The notes under the pieces were generated by a model that did no database searches, was not told the DNA's origin, and saw nothing but the letters and a program-made list of their open reading frames with translations. From the NCBI GenBank assembly GCA_013822685.1, contig PNKV01000002.1:186001-250000 (forward strand): a stretch of 64,000 nt of DNA, in the 5' to 3' direction. Numbering within the stretch: the stretch's first letter is position 1; each line of letters opens with the position of its first letter. Of the stretch, positions 8,715 through 16,638 are shown in pieces. The translations under genes were made by a program, and so were the position numbers. The DNA comes from Leptothrix sp. (in: b-proteobacteria) (GTDB lineage: Bacteria; Pseudomonadota; Gammaproteobacteria; Burkholderiales; Burkholderiaceae_C).

Positions 8715-11558
8715 TCAGGAAGGCGTGGTCACGGGCATGGGATGCAGCTTGATCAGCTTGCGCAACTCGGGGACGCATGAACCGCAGTTGGTGCCGCATT
8801 TAAGCTGCCCTTGCAGGCTGGCGAGCCGTTCATCGCTGTTGCCTGGGCAATGGTCCAGGGCCTCAACGATGGCGGGCTCGGTCACGTTGAAGCAAGTGCA
8901 GACCTGGCGCCCCTTGCTCTGGATGGCGACTGGTGGGGTGCTGCCCGGGGACAGTAAGGCCCGGCCGTAGGCGTCCGCCGCCAGTTCGTCTTGCAACAAG
9001 GGCCGGATCCAGGCCTCGGCGCTGATGTCGCCCGCCAGCACAAAGGCTTGCAGCTTCAGGCCATCGTCGGTGCGCAGCATGCGCATGGCCCGGCGCTGGC
9101 CGCGCTTTCGATCCTGGTAGCGCAGCACATCGCCGCCGCCGATGCCCAGCAGCAGTTCAATGCGCTCCACCAGGGCATCGCTGGCGGGCTCCAGCGCGGC
9201 GGCGCGGAACAGCACGCCGACCTTGCCCGGGCCGCCCTCGGCTTGCCCTTCACGGCCAAAGGGCACGCAGCTGGTGAAGGCGAAAGCCGCCATCAAAGGT
9301 TTGAGCGCCTCGCGCACCGCCAGGGCCTGGTCTTGCGGCATCCAGGCCACGGCCAGCAGGCGCCACGGGTATTGGGCTTTGCTGATCTTGACTGCCGCAT
9401 GCTTGAGCTCCGGTTGCTTGGACTTGGGGCAAAACGTGGGCACGGTGAGCGCATTGACGCCCGTCATCGGCTTGCCCTCGGCATCAATGCCGCTGAGGTA
9501 TTCCTCGCCCCAGTGCATGGCGATGAACGATTGCGTGGATGCGATGGCGTCGCTGCCCTGCGCGGGGATGACGACGCTGCCGCGGCGTGACGACACTTGC
9601 ACCAAATCGCCGTCGACCAGGCCCAGGCTTGCCATGTCCTGGGGGTTCATGTCGATGAGCGGCTCGCTGACGTGGCCAAACAGGCGGCCCAGCGTGCCGG
9701 TGCGGCTCATGCCATGCCATTGGTCGCGCAGGCGGCCCGTGTTCAGCGAATACTGGAAGCGCGCATCGCGGGCCTCGGCCACGGGCTCATAGCGGATGGC
9801 CGAGAAGTTGGCGCGCCCAGTGGCCGTTGGGTACACACCGTCTTCATACAAACGCACTTTGCCGGTGGCTTTGCCATCGGGCATGGGCCATTGCTGCGGG
9901 CCGGTGGTCTCCAGGATCTGGTAGCTCAGGCCCGTGATGTCCAGATCGCGCCCGCGTGTTGATTCGCGGTGCTCGTTCCAGATCGACTCAGGCTTGTCGT
10001 AAGGGAAGAGCGTGGTCACGTCGCTGCGATAAGCACCGCTGCGCTCCGGCAGGCGCTCTTCCAGGCGGCGCCCGAAATCGGTGAAGATGGCCCAGTCGTG
10101 GCGGGCTTCGCCTGCTGCCGGGATGGCGGCGCGCACGCGGCTGATGCGGCGTTCACTGTTGGTAACGGTGCCGTCTTTTTCGCCCCAGGTGGTGGCGGGC
10201 AAGAGCAGGTCGGCGTAGGCACACGTGGCGGTGGTGGCAAAGGCTTCCTGCACCACCACGAACTCGACGGCCTCCAGGGCTTTGCGCACCGTGGCCTGGT
10301 CGGGCAGCGATTGGGCAGGGTTGGTGCAGGCAATCCACAGGGCTTTGATCTCGCCCCTGGCGGCGGCTTCGAACATCTCGACCGCAGTCTTGCCGGGCTT
10401 GGCGGGCACATCACGCACACCCCACAGATGGGCCACTTCGGCGCGGTGGCCCGCGTTGCCCAGATCACGGTGGGCGCTGAGCAGGTTGGCCATGCCACCC
10501 ACTTCGCGGCCGCCCATGGCGTTGGGCTGGCCGGTCAGCGAGAAAGGGCCTGCGCCGGCTTTGCCAATCTGGCCGGTGGCCAGGTGCAGGTTGATGAGGG
10601 CGGCGTTCTTGTCAGTGCCGCTGCTGCTCTGGTTCAGGCCTTGGCAGTACAGCGACAAGGTGGCGGTGGAATCGCCGAACCAGCGTGCCGCCTTGAACAA
10701 GTCGTCCTGGCTGATGCCGCAGGCGCTGGCCACAGCCTCGGGCGTGAAGTCGCTCACGATGGCCTGCAGGGCTTCAAAGCCCTGGGTGTGGCGTGCCACG
10801 TAGGCCATGTCCACCAGGCCTTCGTTCAGCATGATGTGCAGCATGCCGTGGAACAAGGCCACATCGCTGCCGGGCAGGATGGGCAGGAAGAGGTCGGCCA
10901 TCTCGGCCGTCTCGGTCTTGCGGGGGTCGGCCACGATCATGCGCATCGCCGGGTTGGCGCGCTTGGCGTCTTCAATGCGGCGGAACAGGATGGGGTGCGC
11001 GTAGGCCGTGTTGGCGCCCACGATGAAAATCGTCTGCGCGTGCTGGAAGTCGTCGTAGCAAGAGGGCGGTGCATCCGAGCCCAGCGTGGCCTTGTAACCG
11101 GCCACCGCGCTGCTCATGCACAAGCGCGAGTTGGTGTCGACGTTGTTGGTCCCGATCAAGCCTTTGACCAGCTTGTTCATGACGTAATAGTCTTCGGTGA
11201 GCAACTGGCCTGAGCCGTAGAAGCCGACGGCCTCAGGGCCATGCTCGCGGATGATGGCCGCGAACCGGTCGGAGGCCTCGTTCATCGCATCATCCCAAGT
11301 GACGGCCGTGGGCGCAGTGCCGCGGGCGGCACGCCGCATGGGCGTCAACAAACGAGTTTGCTGTTGGACTGAAGCGGCTGCAGTCAGGTGCAAGGTGCTG
11401 CCCTTGGTGCACAGCCGGCCGAAGTTGGCAGGGTGGTCAGGGTCGCCCTGCACATTGATGATCTTGCCTTTGACCGATTCGATCAAGACGCCACAGCCGG
11501 TTCCGCAGTAAGGGCAGGTGGCACGCGTCTGGGTGGCGCCGTTCGAAGAAGCGTTCAT
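8715..11558 (-). CDS. nasA: Assimilatory nitrate reductase catalytic subunit with C-terminal BFD-like [2Fe-2S] domain
   Basis: Cytoplasmic molybdoenzyme reducing nitrate to nitrite, 947 residues from the ATG at 11558. The N-terminal [4Fe-4S] motif is Cys15-Pro-Tyr-Cys18-Gly-Thr-Gly-Cys22 plus Cys50 in GRLCTKGS. The bis-MGD domains follow (GSGQLLTEDYYVMNKL, TNSRLCMSSAVAGYK, CQGLNQSSSGTDKNAALINLHLATG), then the molydop-binding domain (GRLRDQWHGMSRTG). A C-terminal BFD-type [2Fe-2S] domain has cysteines in CTCFNVTE and CGTNCGSC, typical of NADH- or ferredoxin-linked NasA. No twin-arginine signal is present, as expected for the assimilatory enzyme. The start overlaps by ATGA a 22-codon frame that resembles NirD. 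No nitrite reductase gene lies in the window. MogA (31338) belongs to the same molybdenum-cofactor economy. Confidence 0.95.
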   Translation of the reverse strand: MNASSNGATQTRATCPYCGTGCGVLIESVKGKIINVQGDPDHPANFGRLCTKGSTLHLTAAASVQQQTRLLTPMRRAARGTAPTAVTWDDAMNEASDRFAAIIREHGPEAVGFYGSGQLLTEDYYVMNKLVKGLIGTNNVDTNSRLCMSSAVAGYKATLGSDAPPSCYDDFQHAQTIFIVGANTAYAHPILFRRIEDAKRANPAMRMIVADPRKTETAEMADLFLPILPGSDVALFHGMLHIMLNEGLVDMAYVARHTQGFEALQAIVSDFTPEAVASACGISQDDLFKAARWFGDSTATLSLYCQGLNQSSSGTDKNAALINLHLATGQIGKAGAGPFSLTGQPNAMGGREVGGMANLLSAHRDLGNAGHRAEVAHLWGVRDVPAKPGKTAVEMFEAAARGEIKALWIACTNPAQSLPDQATVRKALEAVEFVVVQEAFATTATCAYADLLLPATTWGEKDGTVTNSERRISRVRAAIPAAGEARHDWAIFTDFGRRLEERLPERSGAYRSDVTTLFPYDKPESIWNEHRESTRGRDLDITGLSYQILETTGPQQWPMPDGKATGKVRLYEDGVYPTATGRANFSAIRYEPVAEARDARFQYSLNTGRLRDQWHGMSRTGTLGRLFGHVSEPLIDMNPQDMASLGLVDGDLVQVSSRRGSVVIPAQGSDAIASTQSFIAMHWGEEYLSGIDAEGKPMTGVNALTVPTFCPKSKQPELKHAAVKISKAQYPWRLLAVAWMPQDQALAVREALKPLMAAFAFTSCVPFGREGQAEGGPGKVGVLFRAAALEPASDALVERIELLLGIGGGDVLRYQDRKRGQRRAMRMLRTDDGLKLQAFVLAGDISAEAWIRPLLQDELAADAYGRALLSPGSTPPVAIQSKGRQVCTCFNVTEPAIVEALDHCPGNSDERLASLQGQLKCGTNCGSCVPELRKLIKLHPMPVTTPS

Positions 11559-11623
11559 GCAAGAGCCTTGGGATTGTCCAGCGCGATGCTGTTGAGGCCG
11601 CAAATGGGGTTCCATTGGCTCAT
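11555..11623 (-). pseudogene. 22-codon frame resembling the N-terminus of nitrite reductase small subunit NirD
   Basis: An ATG at 11623, with GAGAG about 9 bases upstream, opens a 22-codon frame beginning MSQWNPICGLNSI. It stops at the TGA that overlaps the nasA ATG. E. coli NirD begins MSQWKDICKIDDI as I recall it, giving 7 identities in 13, including Trp4 and the Ile-Cys pair. In many Burkholderiales and in Pseudomonas nirB and nirD directly precede nasA. I therefore read this as the left-over start of a nirD gene after deletion, now possibly acting as a leader peptide that couples ribosomes onto nasA. A chance match cannot be excluded. Confidence 0.5.
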
Positions 11624-11695
11624 GGTTGTTTTTCTCTCAAAAATATCTCAGCGGGAGGCCACCTCTTGCGTGCAAGGGCGGCGCTTTTTATCGGA

Positions 11696-12478
11696 TCAGG
11701 CCAGGCGGCTGTAAAGCCCGGTGACCTTGTCCATGATCTGCAAAATCTGTTCACTCGTAGAAAACACATCGCGAGCGCGGCGCACGCCGCCGCTGCCTTC
11801 GCCCAAGCGCGACAAGGCCTGGTCGAAGAACACCCATTGCTGTTCGGCCAGGCCCAACTGCTGCTGGATGGCCTCGGTGGCTTGCGGTGCGTTCATCAAT
11901 GTTTGCAAGGCCGTGACGAACTCGGTGCGCGCCTTGTTGAGCTCCTTCAAGGCATTGGGCACGGGGGCTCCCCAGTTCTGGCTCAAGTAGAACTTGGCCG
12001 TGCGTTGAGACAGCATGCGTTGCCGACCCGCCAGGTTGACCAGTTTTCCTACCGCGCGGCCCGAGTACTGCTCCAGTTGTTCGGTGCCTTGGTGGGCCAG
12101 CTTCAAGACCTGGGCATCCAGCGCCAACAAGCTGAGCGCCGAGTTGCGTTCGGGCGTGCGGCCAATCAAGGCGCTTTTGTAATCGCTCCACAAAGGCTCC
12201 ATGGCAAGGTAGGTGCGCCGTATGTCAGGTGACGGGGCATAGGCCTTGAGTTCCACAAACTGCCGGTCGAACAAGGCCATCGACTCCAGCAGAATTTTCT
12301 CGGCACGTTCGGCATCGATCCCCTGTCCCACAGCCAGCCAGGCCTTGGCCATGCGTTGGGACAACATGCGCTGCCGTCCTGCCTTGTTGATGGCTTCATT
12401 CAGGCTGTTGATCTCGGCCTGGGCGGGCAGTGCCGCCAACATGGCCAAGGCCAAACCACCTTTCAAACTGCTCTTCAT
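11696..12478 (-). CDS. Periplasmic protein with two PilJ/NarX-type N-terminal domains (putative nitrate-binding protein)
   Basis: Soluble secreted protein of 260 residues from the ATG at 12478, with signal peptide (KGGLALAMLAALPAQA) and no later membrane segment. It carries two copies of the type IV pili chemotaxis transducer N-terminal domain (PilJ domain). Each contains the same decamer, AGRQRMLSQR, at residues 33-42 and 150-159. This motif resembles the P-box of the nitrate sensors NarX/NarQ (AGSLRMQS-like), whose arginine contacts nitrate. The gene lies upstream of the nirD-like remnant and nasA on the same strand, 72 bases apart, and behind a sigma-54 promoter match. A role in sensing or presenting nitrate is inferred; it has no signalling domain of its own. 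Confidence 0.85.
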   Translation of the reverse strand: MKSSLKGGLALAMLAALPAQAEINSLNEAINKAGRQRMLSQRMAKAWLAVGQGIDAERAEKILLESMALFDRQFVELKAYAPSPDIRRTYLAMEPLWSDYKSALIGRTPERNSALSLLALDAQVLKLAHQGTEQLEQYSGRAVGKLVNLAGRQRMLSQRTAKFYLSQNWGAPVPNALKELNKARTEFVTALQTLMNAPQATEAIQQQLGLAEQQWVFFDQALSRLGEGSGGVRRARDVFSTSEQILQIMDKVTGLYSRLA

Positions 12479-12574
12479 CCAGGCTCGACGACACACAGGG
12501 GACTGCCACAACATACTTCGAACTTCCTGACAACATCTTGGACAACAACAATCTCATTGCTGTCCGCGATTGGA

Positions 12575-12590
12575 AGCAATATCAAGGCCA
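12575..12590 (-). promoter_or_regulatory. Candidate sigma-54 promoter for the PilJ-domain protein and nasA
   Basis: The minus strand reads TGGCCTTGATATTGCT against the sigma-54 consensus TGGCACG-N4-TTGCW: the GG and GC dinucleotides are at the exact spacing and 9 of 12 defined positions match. It lies about 97 bases before the start codon at 12478. Nitrogen-regulated genes commonly use this type of promoter. No mapped transcript supports it here. Confidence 0.5.
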
Positions 12591-12598
12591 GATCTTTT

Positions 12599-12620
12599 TG
12601 GTGCGCACCACAGTGGTTCG
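12599..12620. promoter_or_regulatory. Overlapping palindromes between two divergent sigma-54 promoter candidates (possible NtrC site)
   Basis: GGTGCGCACC and ACCACAGTGGT are perfect palindromes sharing bases. The 17-mer starting at 12604 (CGCACCACAGTGGTTCG) resembles an NtrC dyad, with GCAC and TGGT half-sites. It lies between the two sigma-54 matches. It is closer to the promoters than classical NtrC enhancers, so assignment to NtrC is only a suggestion. Confidence 0.35.
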
Positions 12621-12651
12621 ATTTTGAAGAACCCCGTCACGCACCGCTCGT

Positions 12652-12667
12652 GGGCAAGAATCTTGCA
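12652..12667 (+). promoter_or_regulatory. Candidate sigma-54 promoter for the phosphatase-kinase gene
   Basis: GGGCAAGAATCTTGCA matches TGGCACG-N4-TTGCA at 10 of 12 defined positions, with the invariant GG and GC at correct spacing. The start codon at 12745 is 78 bases downstream, giving an ordinary leader length. Confidence 0.55.
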
Positions 12668-12744
12668 TTCAAGCTTTGAAAACGGCTGGGCATGTATCAA
12701 GTTGGTGCGCTTTGGCCCTCGCCGTGTGAACAAGAGATCCAAAA

Positions 12745-14481
12745 ATGAGCTTTGACATCGAGGTGGGCCAAGCCAGCCACCGTGGGCCGCGTGAGGGATT
12801 GGAGGACTTCGCGGCGGCTGCTCGCCCCGCGCCCCATGAAGAGGCATGGGGCGTGATCGCCGCCATCGCCGATGGGGTTTCCAGCGGTGGGCTGGGGTTG
12901 GAGGCCGCCCAAACTTCCGTGCTCGGGCTGGTGTCCGACTACTACGCCACGCCCGCGACCTGGGACACCACGGTCGCCCTTGACCGCGTCATCGCCGCCC
13001 AAAATGCCTGGCTGGCCGACCACAATCGCCGTCGCCAGGGTTTGAAATCTGAAACCGGCGGGGGCATGGCGGCCATGACCACCTTGACCGCCCTGGTCTT
13101 GCGCGGCCACGGCTTCACGCTGGGCCATGTGGGCGACACCCGCGCCTACCTGATCCGGGCCGGCGAGTGCACGCAACTGACGCAAGACCACACCCTGGGC
13201 CCTCTGGAGTTTCAAAACGGTTTGACGCGCGCGGTGGGCCTGGACGATGGCGTGCGCGTGGACTACATCGAAGGCGATCTGCAGATCGGCGACACCTTTG
13301 TGTTGACCACCGATGGCGTGCATGGCGTGCTGAAAGCCAAACAGCTGCGTGCCCTGGCCGAGCAAGGCAGCGCCCAGGAAGCCAGCGATGCCCTGGTCTC
13401 CAAGGCGGTCAACGGCGGCGGCCGCGACAACGCCACGGCCATGGTCATCCGCATCAAAGGCCTGGCCGCCTCCTTGCTGGAAGACGCTGAAAGGCGAGGG
13501 CGCTTGCTGCCTGTGCCGCCGCGCCTGAAAGAAGGCGATGTGCTGGATGGCTTGCGTGTGCAGGCCGACGTGTTCAACAACGGCGTGCACCGCCTCTACC
13601 GCGTGCTGGACGAGCGCACCGGCCAGCTCATGGCCCTGAAGACCTTGCACGAAGCGCGTGCCAGCGATCCCGAAGAGCGCGCCATGCTGGCGCATGAGGC
13701 CTGGCTGGGGGCCCGCGTCACCGAGCGCGATGCGCGTGGCTGGGTCAAGGTGTTTGAGCCCTATCAGCCCACGGCGTTCTACACCCTCTTCGAGTGGCAT
13801 GCAGGCAGCACTTTGGGCGCCATGCTGGCCAACAAACAGCGTTTCAGCGTTCCTGACATCATCGAAGGCGCGACCACAGTGGCCCGCTCCTTGGGGCGTT
13901 TGCACCAGCACGGCGTCATCCACCGCGACATCAAGCCCGACAACATCCAGCTGGGTGACGATGGCCTGTGGCGCGTGCTTGACCTGGGCGTGGCCCTGTC
14001 CGGCAAAGAGCCGCAGGCGCTGCGCGAGTTGCACGCAGGCACGCCCAGTTACATGAACCCCGAGCAATGGAGCGCGGTGCCCACCGAGTCGGTGGCCGAT
14101 GCCCAAAGCGACTTGTTCGCGCTCGGCGTCACGCTCTACCAGTGGCTCACTGGCCGCTTGCCCTATGGCGACATCGAGCCCTACCAGACGGGCCGCTATC
14201 GGCGTGACCCGGTGGCGCCGTCGCGCATTCGTCCGGACGTGCCCATCTGGCTGGACCACATCGCGCTGAAAGCAGTGGCGCGCGACAAGAAAATGCGCTT
14301 CGAAACGGCCGAGGAGCTGCTTTTGGCGCTGGAGCGAGGAGCCTCCCGGCCTTTGTCAGCGCCCTACGCCACCCCTTTGATGGCGCGCGACCCGGTGGTT
14401 CTATGGCAAATCGCCCTGGGCGTGTCGATCTTGTTCAATCTGCTGCTGATTTACTGGCTGGCGTTCTTGCCTCGCACCTGA
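12745..14481 (+). CDS. Bifunctional PP2C phosphatase-Ser/Thr protein kinase, C-terminally membrane-anchored
   Basis: A 578-residue fusion. The PP2C domain (about 1-240) has the metal-binding aspartates in ADGVSSGG (Asp43), GHVGDTRAYL (Asp131), TTDGVHG (Asp190) and GGRDNAT (Asp228). The Hanks-type kinase (about 270-535) has Lys299 in MALK, a likely Glu318, the catalytic loop HRDIKPDN (from 393), DLG in place of DFG (413-415), and NPE in place of APE. Its glycine-rich loop is poor. A single transmembrane helix (about 550-573) ends the protein. In Pseudomonas a protein of this architecture sits with the nirBD/nasA assimilation genes, and here too it stands divergent to the nasA cluster. The start is supported by GAGA upstream. 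Its targets are unknown; control of nitrate uptake or reduction is inferred from context. Confidence 0.92.
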   Translation: MSFDIEVGQASHRGPREGLEDFAAAARPAPHEEAWGVIAAIADGVSSGGLGLEAAQTSVLGLVSDYYATPATWDTTVALDRVIAAQNAWLADHNRRRQGLKSETGGGMAAMTTLTALVLRGHGFTLGHVGDTRAYLIRAGECTQLTQDHTLGPLEFQNGLTRAVGLDDGVRVDYIEGDLQIGDTFVLTTDGVHGVLKAKQLRALAEQGSAQEASDALVSKAVNGGGRDNATAMVIRIKGLAASLLEDAERRGRLLPVPPRLKEGDVLDGLRVQADVFNNGVHRLYRVLDERTGQLMALKTLHEARASDPEERAMLAHEAWLGARVTERDARGWVKVFEPYQPTAFYTLFEWHAGSTLGAMLANKQRFSVPDIIEGATTVARSLGRLHQHGVIHRDIKPDNIQLGDDGLWRVLDLGVALSGKEPQALRELHAGTPSYMNPEQWSAVPTESVADAQSDLFALGVTLYQWLTGRLPYGDIEPYQTGRYRRDPVAPSRIRPDVPIWLDHIALKAVARDKKMRFETAEELLLALERGASRPLSAPYATPLMARDPVVLWQIALGVSILFNLLLIYWLAFLPRT

Positions 14482-14536
14482 GGCAGTCTCGCAATCAGTG
14501 ACAATCGCGGCTGTCGAGTAGGAGAGAAAGACCCCC

Positions 14537-15106
14537 ATGAGCATCAAGTCAGACCGCTGGATCCGCCAGATGGCCCAAGAGCACGGCATGATCGAACCCT
14601 TCGAGCCCAATCAGGTCAGGGCATCGGCGGACGGCCAACGCATCGTCAGTTATGGCACCAGCAGTTATGGCTACGACATCCGCTGCGCCAATGAATTCAA
14701 AATCTTCACGAACATTCATTCCACGGTCGTCGACCCGAAGAATTTCGATGAACGCAGTTTTGTGGATGTCAAAGGTGATTACTGCATCATTCCGCCGAAC
14801 AGTTTTGCGTTAGCGCGCACCGTTGAATATTTCCGGATTCCACGCAGTGTGTTGACCATTTGCCTGGGCAAAAGCACCTATGCCCGCTGCGGCATCATCG
14901 TGAACGTCACGCCCTTCGAGCCCGAGTGGGAAGGCTACGTCACCCTGGAATTCAGCAATACCACGCCGCTGCCCGCCAAGATTTACGCGGGCGAAGGGTG
15001 TGCACAAGTGCTGTTTTTTGAGAGCGATGAAGTATGCGAAACCAGTTACCGTGACCGGGGTGGCAAATATCAAGGCCAAACCGGAGTAACCCTTCCTAAA
15101 ACTTGA
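14537..15106 (+). CDS. dcd: dCTP deaminase
   Basis: Cytosolic trimeric enzyme converting dCTP to dUTP for thymidylate synthesis, 189 residues as in the family. It starts [19 protein letters not shown], with the trimer-interface and active-site motifs [30 protein letters not shown] and [15 protein letters not shown] (general-base glutamate in the last). GGAG stands about 14 bases before the start. It is downstream of the kinase gene on the same strand with a gap of 55 bases. Confidence 0.97.
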   Translation: MSIKSDRWIRQMAQEHGMIEPFEPNQVRASADGQRIVSYGTSSYGYDIRCANEFKIFTNIHSTVVDPKNFDERSFVDVKGDYCIIPPNSFALARTVEYFRIPRSVLTICLGKSTYARCGIIVNVTPFEPEWEGYVTLEFSNTTPLPAKIYAGEGCAQVLFFESDEVCETSYRDRGGKYQGQTGVTLPKT

Positions 15107-15148
15107 AGCACTATTGCCGACATTCATTCATGACCCTCATTCAGAGGA

Positions 15149-15176
15149 TTCACGAGTGATTACGATCCGTTACAAT
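15149..15176 (+). promoter_or_regulatory. Candidate sigma-70 promoter after dcd
   Basis: TTCACG, then 16 bases, then TACAAT (15171-15176), a good -10 element. It would start transcription near 15183, just before the two hairpins at 15207-15285. Confidence 0.4.
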
Positions 15177-15206
15177 TGATCAGTCGGCTTTGAGCGCGCT
15201 TTCATG

Positions 15207-15285
15207 CACCTCAGAGCACCGGTAGAGGTGTTCGTGCTTTACATCCACGCGAAGTCACAGTTGACTTTCGAGAGGGGGTGGATGT
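15207..15285 (+). ncRNA. Two strong consecutive stem-loops: structured leader or small RNA candidate
   Basis: First hairpin: CACCTC (15207) with GAGGTG (15225), loop of 12. Second: ACATCCAC (15241) pairs perfectly with GTGGATGT (15278) and encloses a perfect inner stem AAGTCA/TGACTT (15252-15267) with a CAGT loop. The elements lie in the 223-base gap between dcd and the DUF1801 gene, behind a promoter-like sequence. They fit a structured 5' leader of the DUF1801 gene or a separate small RNA. I do not recognise a known RNA family. Confidence 0.4.
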
Positions 15286-15329
15286 GCGTCAATGCCCTTG
15301 TTGTATCCATTTTTCGGGCCTTTTCCCCC

Positions 15330-15695
15330 ATGCGCCGTCCGCTTCAGTCTCCCGCGTTAATCAGCGCATTTTTTGACAGCCTTCGTCCTGAGCAGCGGGA
15401 CACGGCACAAGCCATGCAGCAGGCCATCCTGGATGCGGCTCCGCATCTCAGGCAAGAAGTGAAATGGGGCAATCTGTGCTTCGTCAACGACCGTGACAAT
15501 GTCATGGCCATCGTGCTGCACAAGGCCAATGCGCACTTGCAAGTGTTCAATGGCGTGCTGTTGATGGGCGAGTTTCCCGAGCTTGAAGGCGCCGGCCGCG
15601 GCATGCGCCACATCAAGACGCGCTACCGCATCCCGGTCAACAACCAACTCGTGAAAGAGCTGACCCAGGCCTGTTTGCGAGCCTGGGGCCGCTAG
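15330..15695 (+). CDS. DUF1801 domain protein
   Basis: Small cytosolic protein, 121 residues from the ATG at 15330. Family features are QAILDAAPHLRQEVKWGNLCF near the middle and MGEFPELEGAGRGMRHIKTRY near the end. The fold resembles the YdhG/Fra-like DUF1801 group, whose biochemical role is not established. An upstream ATG at 15204 is in frame but its codons overlap the predicted hairpins and do not look like protein. No clear ribosome-binding site precedes either start. It stands alone between dcd and the PHP gene. Confidence 0.75.
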   Translation: MRRPLQSPALISAFFDSLRPEQRDTAQAMQQAILDAAPHLRQEVKWGNLCFVNDRDNVMAIVLHKANAHLQVFNGVLLMGEFPELEGAGRGMRHIKTRYRIPVNNQLVKELTQACLRAWGR

Positions 15696-15747
15696 CCGGT
15701 GTGGTTATTGCAATCCCGGATGGTCCTGACCATGACGGGTTTGTAAA

Positions 15748-16629
15748 ATGTCTTTCACACGACGGACATCCATGCACCTGCTCAACGCTGATCTTCATTG
15801 TCATTCCAATGTGTCCGATGGCACATTGACCCCGGAAGCCCTGGCCGAACGGGCCAAGCGCAACGGGGTAGAACTGTGGGCACTGACCGACCACGACGAG
15901 GTCGGCGGCCAACACCGGGCCAGGGCCGCGGCGCAGGCCCAAGGCATCGCCTATCTCACCGGCTCCGAGATCTCTGTCACCTTTGCGGGCAAGACGGTGC
16001 ACATCGTCGGCCTGGGCTTTGACCCCGATCACCCCAGCTTGCAACAAGGCTTGGTCGACACAAGAGGTGGCCGCGAGCGCCGCGCCCGCGACATGGCCGA
16101 GGGCCTGGCCAAGGTGGGCATCCCTGACGCCTTCGAAGGTGCGCTGCGCTATGTGGGCAACCCGGATCTGATCTCGCGCACCCACTTTGCCCGCTACCTG
16201 GTGGAGCTCGGCATTTGCTCCGAGTCCCACGAGGTCTTCAAGCGTTACCTGACCGAAGGCAAGCCCGGCTATGTGGAGCACCGTTGGGCCAAGTTGTCTG
16301 ACGCCATCCACTGGATCACTGCCGCCGGTGGCGAAGCCGTGATTGCCCACCCTGGCCGTTATGGGTTCACCCCCAACGAAGAGTACGCCCTGTTCACCGA
16401 GTTCAAGGCGCATGGTGGACGCGGCGTGGAAGTTGTCACCGGCAGCCACACCGTGCCCGAGTACGCCAAGTACGCTGACATGGCGATTGAATTCGACCTT
16501 CTGGCCTCGCGGGGCTCTGACTTTCACGACCCTTCTGAAAGCCACACCGACTTGGGCACCTTGCCCGACCTGCCGGGCCGTTTGACGCCCGTGTGGCAGG
16601 CCCTGGAGCACCGCATATTTCAGCCCTGA
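15748..16629 (+). CDS. PHP-domain phosphoesterase (RNase AM / 3',5'-nucleoside bisphosphate phosphatase family)
   Basis: Cytosolic metal-dependent phosphoesterase of the TrpH/YciV family. Members remove 3' phosphate from nucleotide bisphosphates or trim RNA 5' ends. PHP motifs: DLHCHSNVSDG, LTDHDEVGG, an internal SRTHFARYLV, IAHPGRYG and SDFHDP. The first ATG (15748) gives 293 residues; an ATG at 15772 gives a protein starting MHLLNADLHCHS, closer to the family's usual beginning, and may be the true start. It is followed after 9 bases by the YciO gene, the same pair as in E. coli, so the two probably form an operon. Confidence 0.9.
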   Translation: MSFTRRTSMHLLNADLHCHSNVSDGTLTPEALAERAKRNGVELWALTDHDEVGGQHRARAAAQAQGIAYLTGSEISVTFAGKTVHIVGLGFDPDHPSLQQGLVDTRGGRERRARDMAEGLAKVGIPDAFEGALRYVGNPDLISRTHFARYLVELGICSESHEVFKRYLTEGKPGYVEHRWAKLSDAIHWITAAGGEAVIAHPGRYGFTPNEEYALFTEFKAHGGRGVEVVTGSHTVPEYAKYADMAIEFDLLASRGSDFHDPSESHTDLGTLPDLPGRLTPVWQALEHRIFQP

Positions 16630-16638
16630 GAGGGCTCC

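Noticed and set aside
12697..14259. 520-codon frame opposite the phosphatase-kinase gene
   Set aside because: Low-complexity translation and full overlap with a gene whose catalytic motifs are intact.
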